The notes under the pieces: generated by a model
What the model saw: the letters and a program-made list of their open reading frames with translations, nothing else
Told to the model about the DNA's origin: nothing
Database searches by the model: none
Made by a program: the position numbers and the translations under genes
In this document: positions 1-6,015 of the stretch, in pieces
Layout of the letters: each line of letters begins with the position of its first letter
Numbering within the stretch: the stretch's first letter is position 1
Assembly: GCA_016214925.1 (NCBI GenBank)
Contig: JACRMO010000197.1
Coordinates: forward strand, 1-7,139
Reading direction: 5' to 3'
DNA: 7,139 nucleotides
DNA from: Gammaproteobacteria bacterium
GTDB lineage: Bacteria > Pseudomonadota > Gammaproteobacteria > Thiohalobacterales > Thiohalobacteraceae

Positions 1-1070
1 TCATAGCGTTGCAGGGACTGACCGTCGGCGCGGCTTTTCACCGTCTCGGGCCGCGCTTGCACGATATAGAGCTTTCCGTCGACACCGTCGCGCGCCCATT
101 CGATGTCCATGGGACGACCGTAATGGTCTTCGATGGTCATGGCGTGATGCGCCAGTTCGACGAGTTCGGCGTCGGTGAGCGCGAAGCGCAAGCGTTCGGC
201 ACGCTCGACTTCGACGGTCTCGACAGGCGAACCGCCCCCATTTCCATCGGCGCCGTTGTCGCGGTAGATCATCTTGATGGCCTTCGTACCACGCTCACGG
301 CGCAGAATGGCGGGACGGCCTTGCTTGAGCAGCGGCTTGTGCAGATAGAACTCGTCGGGATTCACCGCGCCCTGCACGACGGTTTCGCCGAGACCGTAGG
401 CGGCGGTGATGAACACCACATCGCGGAAACCGGATTCGGTGTCCAGTGTGAACATCACGCCGGACGCGCCGATGTCGGAACGCGCCATGCGCTGCACGCC
501 GGCCGACAGCGCAACCAGTTCGTGCTTGAAACCGTGATGCACGCGATAGGCGATGGCGCGGTCGTTGTACAGCGAGGCGAACACGCGCTTCACCGCGATC
601 AGCACAGCGTCGATGCCACGCACATTCAGATAAGTTTCCTGCTGACCGGCGAACGAGGCGTCGGGCAGGTCTTCGGCGGTGGCCGAGGAGCGCACGGCAA
701 CGGCGACATTCGCGCTGGCATCGCGTTCCAATTGTGCATAACCCGCGCGGATCTGCTGTTCGAATGCGGCGGGCAGCGGTGCGGCCTCGATCCAGCCACG
801 GATACGTTTGCCGGCCGCGGCCAAGGTCTGTACATCGTCGATGTCGAAGGTCGTGAGTTCCGCCTCGATGCGCGCGGCCAGCCCATCCTGGGCGAGGAAT
901 GTGCGATAGGCATCGGCGGTGGTGGCGAAACCGTTGGGCACGCGCACGCCGGCGGCGGTGAGGTGGCGGTACATCTCGCCCAGCGAGGCGTTCTTGCCGC
1001 CGACTTGGGGGACATTGTCCATGCCGAGTTCTTCGAACCAACGGACCAAGCCGGCTGGTGGGGTCTGCAT
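1..1070 (-). CDS. ppsA: Phosphoenolpyruvate synthase, N-terminal part (cut by window edge)
   Basis: PEP synthase converts pyruvate, ATP and water to PEP, AMP and phosphate, and is the gluconeogenic entry from pyruvate in the cytosol. The window holds 356 codons of a family that is usually about 790 residues long, so only the ATP/pyruvate-binding PPDK_N region is present; the phosphohistidine and PEP-binding domains lie beyond position 1. Visible family motifs are VGGKNASLGEM near residues 23-33, VRSSATAEDLPDASFAG near 126-142, and DIEWA followed by IVQARPET at 336-343. The ATG at 1070 is preceded by GGAGG at good spacing, and the motifs begin about 20 residues in, as expected. The gene is divergent from ppsR, the usual partner. 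No frameshift is seen. Identity is close to certain from the motifs together with the neighbour. Confidence 0.96.
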   Translation of the reverse strand, partial: MQTPPAGLVRWFEELGMDNVPQVGGKNASLGEMYRHLTAAGVRVPNGFATTADAYRTFLAQDGLAARIEAELTTFDIDDVQTLAAAGKRIRGWIEAAPLPAAFEQQIRAGYAQLERDASANVAVAVRSSATAEDLPDASFAGQQETYLNVRGIDAVLIAVKRVFASLYNDRAIAYRVHHGFKHELVALSAGVQRMARSDIGASGVMFTLDTESGFRDVVFITAAYGLGETVVQGAVNPDEFYLHKPLLKQGRPAILRRERGTKAIKMIYRDNGADGNGGGSPVETVEVERAERLRFALTDAELVELAHHAMTIEDHYGRPMDIEWARDGVDGKLYIVQARPETVKSRADGQSLQRY

Positions 1071-1132
1071 CTGTCCTCCGAATCTTGTGCTTGCGTCGAA
1101 CGGCCGTAGGTCTTACAAAAGGGCACTGCTGA

Positions 1133-1170
1133 CAATTCGTCACATCGGCACAAGCCGATGTGACGAATTG
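1133..1170. repeat. Perfect 17-bp inverted repeat with 4-nt spacer between ppsA and ppsR
   Basis: The left arm is 1133-1149, the spacer ACAA is 1150-1153 and the right arm is 1154-1170; all 17 pairs match. It lies 63 bp upstream of the ppsA start and 34 bp upstream of the ppsR start. It has no T-run on either side, so it is not a standard terminator. It could be an operator for a dimeric regulator serving both genes, or a leader hairpin in one or both transcripts. It does not closely match the Cra site known to control ppsA in enterobacteria. Confidence 0.85.
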
Positions 1171-1204
1171 CAGCCTAGCATCGGCTACCCGGGGATGGAA
1201 TGAG

Positions 1205-2029
1205 ATGGGTCAACAAACAGGTCGCACGGTGTTCTTCGTCTCCGACCGGACCGGCATCAGCGTGGAGACCCTAGGGCGCGGACTACTGTCGCAGTTCGAG
1301 GGCATGGAGTTTAACCAGATCGCCTTGCCGTTCATCGACACCGAAGACAAGGCCCGCGCGGCCGTCGCGCAGATTAACGCCGTTGCCGCCACCGGCGAGC
1401 GGCCGTTGGTCTTTTCCACCCAGGTCCGTCCCGAACTTGGCGCCATCCTCAAGACCTGCCAGGGCCTGTATCTGGATTTCTTCGCGGCCTTCATGGGAGC
1501 GCTGGAGACGGAGCTGCGTCAGGTCTCATCGCATTCCATTGGGCTCTCGCACGGTCTGCACGATGAACAACGCTACGACACCCGCATCGACGCGGTCAAT
1601 TTCGCTCTGAGCTGCGACGATGGCATCGGTATCCAGAGTTACGCCGCCGCAGATGTCATCGTCGTCGGCGTGTCGCGCAGCGGCAAGACACCGACCTGTC
1701 TCTATCTCGCCATGCAATACGGCGTACGCGCGGCCAATTATCCGTTGACCGAAGACGACTTCGAACACCAGCGCTTACCCGCAGCACTTAGCGCGCATCG
1801 CGCACGCCTGGTGGGCCTGACCATCACACCGGAGCGTCTGCAACAGATTCGCCAGGAACGCCGGCCCAACAGCCCCTATGCGGCTTTGGCACAATGCCAA
1901 TACGAAGCCCGTCAATTGCAGACACTGCTCGCGCGCGAACAGATCCGCAGCCTCGACAGCACGCATATGTCCATCGAAGAAATCGCCGCCAGCATCGTGC
2001 ATGAAATGGGCTTGGTGCGGCGGCGGTGA
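1205..2029 (+). CDS. ppsR: PEP synthase regulatory protein (bifunctional kinase/pyrophosphorylase, DUF299)
   Basis: In this family the protein inactivates PEP synthase by ADP-dependent phosphorylation of a threonine beside the catalytic histidine, and reactivates it by phosphate-dependent removal that releases pyrophosphate. It is cytosolic. The product is 274 residues, close to the roughly 277 of E. coli YdiA. It opens with the typical VFFVSDRTGIS segment (about residues 9-19) and carries a P-loop, GVSRSGKT, at 155-162, followed by the usual TPTCLYLA. The C-terminus has the family ending DSTHMSIEEIAASI. The ATG at 1205 is chosen over an upstream in-frame ATG at 1160 because the family motif begins shortly after it and because 1160 lies inside the inverted repeat. 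The divergent ppsA gene confirms the assignment. Confidence 0.95.
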   Translation: MGQQTGRTVFFVSDRTGISVETLGRGLLSQFEGMEFNQIALPFIDTEDKARAAVAQINAVAATGERPLVFSTQVRPELGAILKTCQGLYLDFFAAFMGALETELRQVSSHSIGLSHGLHDEQRYDTRIDAVNFALSCDDGIGIQSYAAADVIVVGVSRSGKTPTCLYLAMQYGVRAANYPLTEDDFEHQRLPAALSAHRARLVGLTITPERLQQIRQERRPNSPYAALAQCQYEARQLQTLLAREQIRSLDSTHMSIEEIAASIVHEMGLVRRR

Positions 2030-2083
2030 GGCGAATCTGCTAGAGTCAAAGCCCGTCCACGGATCGTTTTACAAGGAGTGATT

Positions 2084-3247
2084 ATGGCCATCTTTGCCCA
2101 AGGGAAAATCGAGGCCTTCTGTGGTCCCGTCGAACTCGGCGCGCCGGACAATCTTGAACAGGTGATCGTCGAGTTTATCCGCGGCGCCAAAAAGACCCTC
2201 GACATTGCCGTGCAGGAACTCGACAGCGAGGTCATTGCCCAGGCCTTGCTGGACGCGGCGCTCAAGGGCATCAGCATCCGTATGTTCATGGAGCAGGACT
2301 ATCTGCGCGCCGAGCAGCCGCCCAAGGTGGCACCCAAGGGTAGTCAGACTCAACGCGATGCCGAGTTGGCGGCGCAGTGGGACGAACAGCGGCGCCCGGC
2401 ATCACTGCGCACCAATCGCGATATTCTCGCCGCCTTGTTGCGTTGCGGCGTGGACGTGAAGGCCGATCTGAATCCGGCCATCTTTCATCAGAAGTTCATT
2501 GTGCGCGATTATCGTGGCGGCAAAAGCGTTGGCAATGCGGCATTGCTGACAGGGTCGACGAATTTCACCGAGACCGATACCCACAAGAACCTCAATCATG
2601 CCATAGTCTTTCACGACTACCGCGTCGCGCGCGCTTATGCCGGCGAGTTCGAGGAACTCATGGGCGGCACCTTCGGCGCGCTACGTCTGCGCGAGGAAGA
2701 CCTGCCCGGCACCATTAACATCAAGGGTGTGCCGGTGCGCATTCTGTTCGCGCCCGACGATCATCCGGAACTGGAGATCATCAAGCAGATGCTCAAGGCG
2801 CGTAGCCGCCTGGACTTCGCCATTTTCACCTTCGCCGTCTCCTCCGGCATCGACGACGCTTTGCTGATGCTGCGGCTCGCCGATATCGACATTCAAGGCG
2901 TGCTGGATGCGGCGCAGGGCGGCAGCGACTGGGCCGCGACCCCGTGGCTGCACAAGGCCGGTATCAAGGTGTTCCTATCCGACAAGGACAAACTCCCGGG
3001 CTTGCGCAAGCTGCACCACAAGCTTATGGTCATCGACGACGACATCATCATCGCCGGAAGCATGAACTACACCGGCCCGGCCAACGACTACAACGACGAG
3101 AACATCTTCGTGCTCGGCAATCCCTATGACCTGCCCAAGGGCGAGGGTGGTCCGGTGGATCACGTCGAGTGCAAGGCGATCGCGACGTTTTTCAGGAATG
3201 AGATCGAGCGGATCGTGGCGAAGAGTTCGCGGTTTGTGCCGGGGTGA
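2084..3247 (+). CDS. Phospholipase-D-like (two-HKD) protein of unknown substrate
   Basis: This 387-residue protein has two PLD-type halves and no signal peptide or membrane segment, so it probably acts in the cytoplasm. The first catalytic motif is HQKFIVRD, starting at His135, followed by GSTNFT. The second is HHKLMVID with His311, Lys313 and Asp318, followed by GSMNYT and NDEN. Both HKD motifs look intact, so one bilobed active site with a phosphohistidine intermediate is expected. PLD superfamily members act on phospholipids, nucleic acids or other phosphodiesters; the substrate cannot be told here. A charged Q/R-rich stretch (about residues 75-115) precedes the first motif. The ATG at 2084 is preferred to the GTG at 2078 because AAGGAG (2073-2078) sits 5 nt upstream. 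It lies 54 bp after ppsR, and its last 56 bp overlap the convergent cytochrome gene. The final 152 bp recur at 5865-6016. Confidence 0.88.
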   Translation: MAIFAQGKIEAFCGPVELGAPDNLEQVIVEFIRGAKKTLDIAVQELDSEVIAQALLDAALKGISIRMFMEQDYLRAEQPPKVAPKGSQTQRDAELAAQWDEQRRPASLRTNRDILAALLRCGVDVKADLNPAIFHQKFIVRDYRGGKSVGNAALLTGSTNFTETDTHKNLNHAIVFHDYRVARAYAGEFEELMGGTFGALRLREEDLPGTINIKGVPVRILFAPDDHPELEIIKQMLKARSRLDFAIFTFAVSSGIDDALLMLRLADIDIQGVLDAAQGGSDWAATPWLHKAGIKVFLSDKDKLPGLRKLHHKLMVIDDDIIIAGSMNYTGPANDYNDENIFVLGNPYDLPKGEGGPVDHVECKAIATFFRNEIERIVAKSSRFVPG

Positions 3248-3248
3248 T
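3097..3248 (+). repeat. Direct repeat copy 1: 3' end of the PLD-like gene
   Basis: This is the left copy of a 152-bp direct repeat whose second copy is 5865-6016 (142 of 152 bases identical by hand alignment). It covers residues 339-387 of the PLD-like protein, the stop codon and one further base. Identity stops abruptly on both sides. It also contains the last 18 codons and the stop of the convergent cytochrome gene on the minus strand. Confidence 0.95.
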
Positions 3249-3806
3249 CTTTATCGGGCGGAGTTGTCCGTCGCAGTTGTTGACGATCAGATCCGTAGAG
3301 TATTGCGTCTGTTTCGCGAGTGTTGTGCCGGTGAGTTTGCGGGATGTCTGTTTTGCCCGTCCGGCCAGCACATGCACTGCGATGATGGCCGGTAACGACA
3401 GGCCCGGTATCCAATGCAGCAGGGGAAGCCACGCCTCGTTGCTGTCACTGGCGAAGTAATACAGAGCATATCCGCTGGCTGCCAACCAGACGAGGCACGC
3501 TGTGAGCAGTGCGCCCATCGCACGGTTTCTCCCCAGTCGCCAAGCCTTGTGTGCGTGATGGACAAGGGTGGTTCCGACCAGCACCAGGGTCGCCATCATC
3601 GTGAGTCCATGCAGGCGCAACCACCACGGTTCCAGCACATGCGGGTGTGGACCGAACGCGCTAGGCGTTTGCAGAAAATAATGGAACAGCAGCCACAACG
3701 CACCGCTCAGCCACAACAGGCCGAAACAGGCATACACCCAGCGTTGATGGTGCTGGTTGAGCCGGATCGGCACGACAATGCGATGCGTGTTTGTCTGCTG
3801 AGTCAT
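3192..3806 (-). CDS. Four-helix membrane cytochrome-b-like protein (DUF4405/b561-like)
   Basis: The 204-residue product has four hydrophobic helices, at about residues 23-45, 64-82, 96-119 and 127-149. Histidines lie in or at the ends of these helices: His42, His66, His83/84/86, His131 and His145. The segments RLHGL, LVHHAHK, LHWIPGL and AVHVLAGR resemble diheme membrane cytochromes of the DUF4405/b561 type, which carry electrons across the inner membrane. It is the last gene of the hemP operon, 13 bp after the FMN-binding gene, and is a plausible electron donor to it. The spacing of AGGA to the ATG at 3806 is long (11 nt). An ATG at 3811 sits better but opens only ATG-CCA-TGA, which overlaps the real start. 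Residues 187-204 are encoded antisense to the PLD-like gene and are hydrophilic and low in complexity, so this tail is probably not ancestral. Family assignment is moderately sure; heme binding is inferred. Confidence 0.75.
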   Translation of the reverse strand: MTQQTNTHRIVVPIRLNQHHQRWVYACFGLLWLSGALWLLFHYFLQTPSAFGPHPHVLEPWWLRLHGLTMMATLVLVGTTLVHHAHKAWRLGRNRAMGALLTACLVWLAASGYALYYFASDSNEAWLPLLHWIPGLSLPAIIAVHVLAGRAKQTSRKLTGTTLAKQTQYSTDLIVNNCDGQLRPIKITPAQTANSSPRSARSHS

Positions 3807-3819
3807 GGCATGGACGTTC

Positions 3820-4386
3820 CTATCGATTATTCCCCGCCTGCGGTTTCAATGCCGTCTGATAGATCGCCAGGATGCGTCGTACACCCTCGGTGATGTGTTT
3901 GACGGACAACGTTGCACCGGAAATGTTGTCGATGTCCTGATCCATTTTGAGCGCGTCGCCATAGTGTTTGCCGGTGAGTCGCGCACGCCATTCCGGATTG
4001 CGTACTTCCCCGCCACGGGTCTCACGGTAGTCCATGATCTCCATACCCTTAACGCTGCCGTCGGGGTTGAGGCCGACGGCGTAGGTGATGAACTCGTGTT
4101 TGCCGTAAACCTCGTCCACGACCAGCCAGCCGATAAACGTACCCTTGGCCTCGACGCGCCACACGGGCTGTTCCTCCGCGCGTAGGCTCACCTTGGCGTA
4201 GTCCTCGACGAATTCCTTCTGGTCGTCGGTGAGCCGGACCGGTTGCGAGGAAAAACTGTCTGCATTCGGAAACAGCGCCTGTTGGACCTTTTCCAGCGTG
4301 AAATACTGCGTGGCCAGTGCTGCGCTCTCGAAACCGAATACGAGAGTCAGCGCCAGCACTACCTTAGTGATATTGGTTCCACGCAT
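3820..4386 (-). CDS. Periplasmic FMN-binding domain protein with flavinylation motif
   Basis: The 188-residue product starts with a signal peptide (hydrophobic residues 8-25, cleavage likely after ALA at 26), followed by an FMN_bind domain. The motif DNISGAT at 153-159 matches the flavinylation consensus Dxx(S/T)GA(T/S) used by ApbE transferases, so Thr159 is the expected covalent FMN site. The upstream segment YAVGLNPDGSVKGMEIMDYRET (99-124 region) is typical of the fold seen in RnfG/NqrC-like proteins. Exported single-domain proteins of this kind act as one- or two-electron carriers in the periplasm. The start at 4386 lies 7 bp after the stop of the barrel gene, whose last codons supply the GAGG ribosome site, so translation is probably coupled. 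No apbE gene is in the window, so the modifying enzyme must be encoded elsewhere. The domain call is firm; the redox partner is inferred. Confidence 0.9.
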   Translation of the reverse strand: MRGTNITKVVLALTLVFGFESAALATQYFTLEKVQQALFPNADSFSSQPVRLTDDQKEFVEDYAKVSLRAEEQPVWRVEAKGTFIGWLVVDEVYGKHEFITYAVGLNPDGSVKGMEIMDYRETRGGEVRNPEWRARLTGKHYGDALKMDQDIDNISGATLSVKHITEGVRRILAIYQTALKPQAGNNR

Positions 4387-4393
4387 ACGGGCC

Positions 4394-5356
4394 TCAGAAG
4401 TTGTAGCCGAGCTTGAGACGGATTTCCTGCTCGGTTTTTTCGATCAGGTGCAGGTCTTCGGTTTGGCCGATGTACTGCTCGCGGCCGCCCTTGATTTGTT
4501 CGAACCATGTCAGCGTCGTCCACCACTGCTTGCCGCCATAGTGAATGGACGGGCCGGCGAACCAGGACCAGCGTTCTTGTCCCACCTCGGTTTCGAATTC
4601 GGTCTGGTACAGCGTTTCCGCGCCGACGTACCAGTTGGGCGCGAAGCGGTAGGAGACGCCGCCGCCGATTCTGGGTTCGATCTCCATTTCCGGTTTGGTA
4701 GGCCATTCGAAGCTCGCGGTCGGGTCGCCCGTGATCGTCTGGATTGCGGTGTCGGCATACGCCTGCGTGGCCGCATCGAGCGGCGCGCGCTTGGCGTAGG
4801 TACCTTCCAGGCCGACGTTACCGACCAGGCTCAACTGGTCGTCGAGCAGCAACTTTTGTATCTGGAAGCCTACGTCGAATTTTGTGGTGTCCTTGTCGAG
4901 GCCGGAATGCGGATCGAGCCAGTTCTGCTTGAGCGCGAAGGTGGCGGACAGGCCTACCGCGTCCTTGGCCATGGAGAGGAAGTTGTACTTCAACCTGCCC
5001 TCGATGCCGGAAGCCTTTAATCCATATTGCTCCGGACCCGGCAGGTAGCCGTCGATGACGAGGCCGCTGGTATCTATGGACTGGCCCTTGAGTTCGACCA
5101 AGGTGGAAAGCCGGTGGGTCAGGCCGTATTCGTATTCCAGTGCGTAATCGTAGGCGGTGTACTGGGCGCTGCCGGCGGGATAGTTGCCAGCGCCCTTGTC
5201 CTTGCGCTGGGTCGCGATGAGATAGGCCTCGCTCGTGCCTTGCGGCAGGGTTTCCGTGCCGACTATGTAACCGAGCAGATTCTCATCGGCGCTCGCAATA
5301 GATGACATGACGAGCGGTAACAGGCCGGCAATAAAGCCGGTGCGGCGTAGCGACAT
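4394..5356 (-). CDS. Outer-membrane beta-barrel protein, DUF6662-like
   Basis: This 320-residue protein has a signal peptide (charged MSLRR, hydrophobic stretch to about residue 21, cleavage after ASA near 23). The mature start, DENLLGYIVGTETLPQG, and the ALEYEYGLTHRLS segment resemble the DUF6662 family. Alternating amphipathic strands rich in Tyr, Trp and Gly run to the end, and the chain finishes LKLGYNF, with the terminal Phe expected of an outer-membrane barrel. The ligand is unknown; there is no TonB box or plug domain, so it is not a TonB-dependent receptor. The ATG at 5356 has GGAGG 8 nt upstream, better than the in-frame TTG at 5371. It is the second gene of the operon, 102 bp after hemP. 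Barrel nature is fairly sure; the DUF number is from memory of the family's N-terminal pattern. Confidence 0.78.
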   Translation of the reverse strand: MSLRRTGFIAGLLPLVMSSIASADENLLGYIVGTETLPQGTSEAYLIATQRKDKGAGNYPAGSAQYTAYDYALEYEYGLTHRLSTLVELKGQSIDTSGLVIDGYLPGPEQYGLKASGIEGRLKYNFLSMAKDAVGLSATFALKQNWLDPHSGLDKDTTKFDVGFQIQKLLLDDQLSLVGNVGLEGTYAKRAPLDAATQAYADTAIQTITGDPTASFEWPTKPEMEIEPRIGGGVSYRFAPNWYVGAETLYQTEFETEVGQERWSWFAGPSIHYGGKQWWTTLTWFEQIKGGREQYIGQTEDLHLIEKTEQEIRLKLGYNF

Positions 5357-5385
5357 GGGTCTTCCCTCCAAAAAGGAACATCGAT

Positions 5386-5417
5386 TTGGCTGGCTGACCC
5401 GAAGGGTTGGCTGGCTG
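5386..5417. repeat. Short direct repeat in the hemP-barrel gap
   Basis: The 11-mer TTGGCTGGCTG occurs at 5386-5396 and again at 5407-5417. Between the copies, ACCC-GAA-GGGT can form a small hairpin. It lies in the 102-bp gap between hemP and the barrel gene and may be an mRNA processing or stability element, or chance. No T-run follows, so it is not a clear terminator. Confidence 0.5.
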
Positions 5418-5458
5418 TTTGAAATCCGACCAAGCGGCGCTTGACGGAGTGTCCGGTG

Positions 5459-5638
5459 CTATTTCGTCAGAATGAGTTTCCCCTGCCGGGTTTGCCGGAG
5501 CAGGTAACGTTCGCTGCCATGGTCGATGCAGATGCATGACCGTCCGCGGAACAGCTTGGCGCTTGTATATACACTTCCGGCGGTCTCGGTGCGGTCTGGA
5601 AAGACCTGTCCGGCGGCGAGGCGCTCATTAGGTTTCAT
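5459..5638 (-). CDS. hemP: Hemin uptake protein HemP
   Basis: The 59-residue product ends GSERYLLRQTRQGKLILTK, which matches the strongly conserved C-terminal core of the HemP/HmuP family (PF10636), as does the SAKLFRGR lead-in. HemP-type proteins are small cytoplasmic factors linked to heme and iron uptake; HmuP in rhizobia acts as a co-activator of the heme receptor gene. The start at 5638 is chosen because AAGGA (5646-5650) lies 7 nt upstream and the size fits the family; ATGs at 5662 and 5665 are in frame but lack such a site. A promoter with an overlapping palindrome lies just upstream. It is the first gene of the four-gene operon. Residues Cys35 and Cys37 (SCICID) replace the charged/aliphatic residues usually found there, which is unusual. 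No heme receptor gene is in the window. Confidence 0.87.
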   Translation of the reverse strand: MKPNERLAAGQVFPDRTETAGSVYTSAKLFRGRSCICIDHGSERYLLRQTRQGKLILTK

Positions 5639-5670
5639 GGGTTTATCCTTGGTAACTGCCATCATGTTTA

Positions 5671-5689
5671 AATACGAATAATTCGTATT
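5671..5689. promoter_or_regulatory. 19-bp perfect palindrome: probable Fur-type operator of the hemP operon
   Basis: AATACGAAT-A-ATTCGTATT is a perfect 9-1-9 palindrome. It overlaps the -10 element by three bases and is centred on about the expected transcription start, the classical place for a repressor. The 9-1-9 layout, the AAT-A-ATT core and the hemP context suggest Fur. By hand it agrees with the E. coli 19-bp Fur consensus at only 11 of 19 positions, so a different metal or heme regulator is possible. Confidence 0.7.
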
Positions 5690-5715
5690 ACACACGAAGA
5701 CGGGAGGCGAGTCAA
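5687..5715 (-). promoter_or_regulatory. Sigma70-type promoter of the hemP operon
   Basis: On the minus strand, TTGACT (5710-5715) and TGTAAT (5687-5692) are separated by exactly 17 bp. Each hexamer matches the sigma70 consensus at 5 of 6 positions. The expected start of transcription, near 5680, gives a leader of about 42 nt before hemP. Confidence 0.75.
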
Positions 5716-5864
5716 TAAGCAACGGGTCGTCCGAGGAGGAAATCATCCGGGCAGTGTCGACCCCTGCGTCATCCTTGAATTTGGACGTGCGCGCCAGCCG
5801 GCGCGGGGCACTTCTTGAGCGACAACCGGACGTAGGCCGCAAGGACACCGACGGCGGCGATGGG
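5716..5864. other. Non-coding stretch upstream of the hemP promoter
   Basis: No convincing gene is seen here. The frame of hemP stays open upstream to 5848, but translation of it is unlikely because it would start far upstream of the promoter, has no clear ribosome site and shows no recognisable domain. A small GC-rich hairpin (CGCGCC 5790-5795, GGCGCG 5800-5805) has no T-run. The stretch ends at the sharp junction with the PLD-like remnant. Between hemP and the cysteine-rich gene (5639-6234) there is no intact gene. Confidence 0.6.
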
Positions 5865-6015
5865 CGAGAACATCTTCGTGCTCGGCAATCCCTATGATTT
5901 ATCCAAGGGTGAGGGTGGCCCAGTGGATCACGTCGAGTGCAAGGCGATCGCGACGTTCTTCAGGAATGAGATCGAGCGGATTGTGGCGAAGAGTTCACGG
6001 TTTGTGCCGGGGTGA
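5865..6015 (+). pseudogene. 3' remnant of a PLD-like gene
   Basis: This fragment encodes the last 49 residues of a PLD-like protein, from ENIFVLGNPYD to SSRFVPG and the stop, equal to residues 339-387 of the intact protein at 2084-3247 with one change (Pro351 to Ser). No PLD sequence precedes it, and both HKD motifs are missing. An in-frame ATG at 5860 could open a 51-residue peptide, but it has only a weak GGCGGCG upstream and no catalytic part. It is either the displaced original 3' end of the PLD-like gene or what is left of a second gene. Confidence 0.93.

Noticed and set aside
9..1109. Long plus-strand open frame of 366 codons opposite ppsA
   Set aside because: It is the antisense of a clear PEP synthase coding region in GC-rich DNA. 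Its composition (His, Gly and Val rich, no motifs) is typical of a shadow frame.
1128..1142. Possible Cra (FruR) site GCTGACAATTCGTCA near ppsA
   Set aside because: It needs an extra base and several mismatches to fit the Cra consensus, and it is explained by the left arm of the 17-bp inverted repeat.
3414..3893. Plus-strand open frame of 159 codons
   Set aside because: It is antisense to the membrane cytochrome gene, which has clear transmembrane helices and operon context on the minus strand.
5790..5805. GC-rich hairpin upstream of the hemP promoter
   Set aside because: Only 6 bp of stem and no T-run; expected by chance in GC-rich DNA.
5459..5848. Longer hemP reading of 129 residues starting at 5848
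   Set aside because: The extension would cross the promoter and operator, lacks a ribosome site and recognisable sequence, and HemP proteins are about 60 residues. The start at 5638 has a good AAGGA site.
5860..6015. A 51-residue gene starting at the ATG at 5860
   Set aside because: Its content is the tail of a PLD-like protein without the catalytic motifs, and the start arises by chance next to the junction. It is treated as a remnant.
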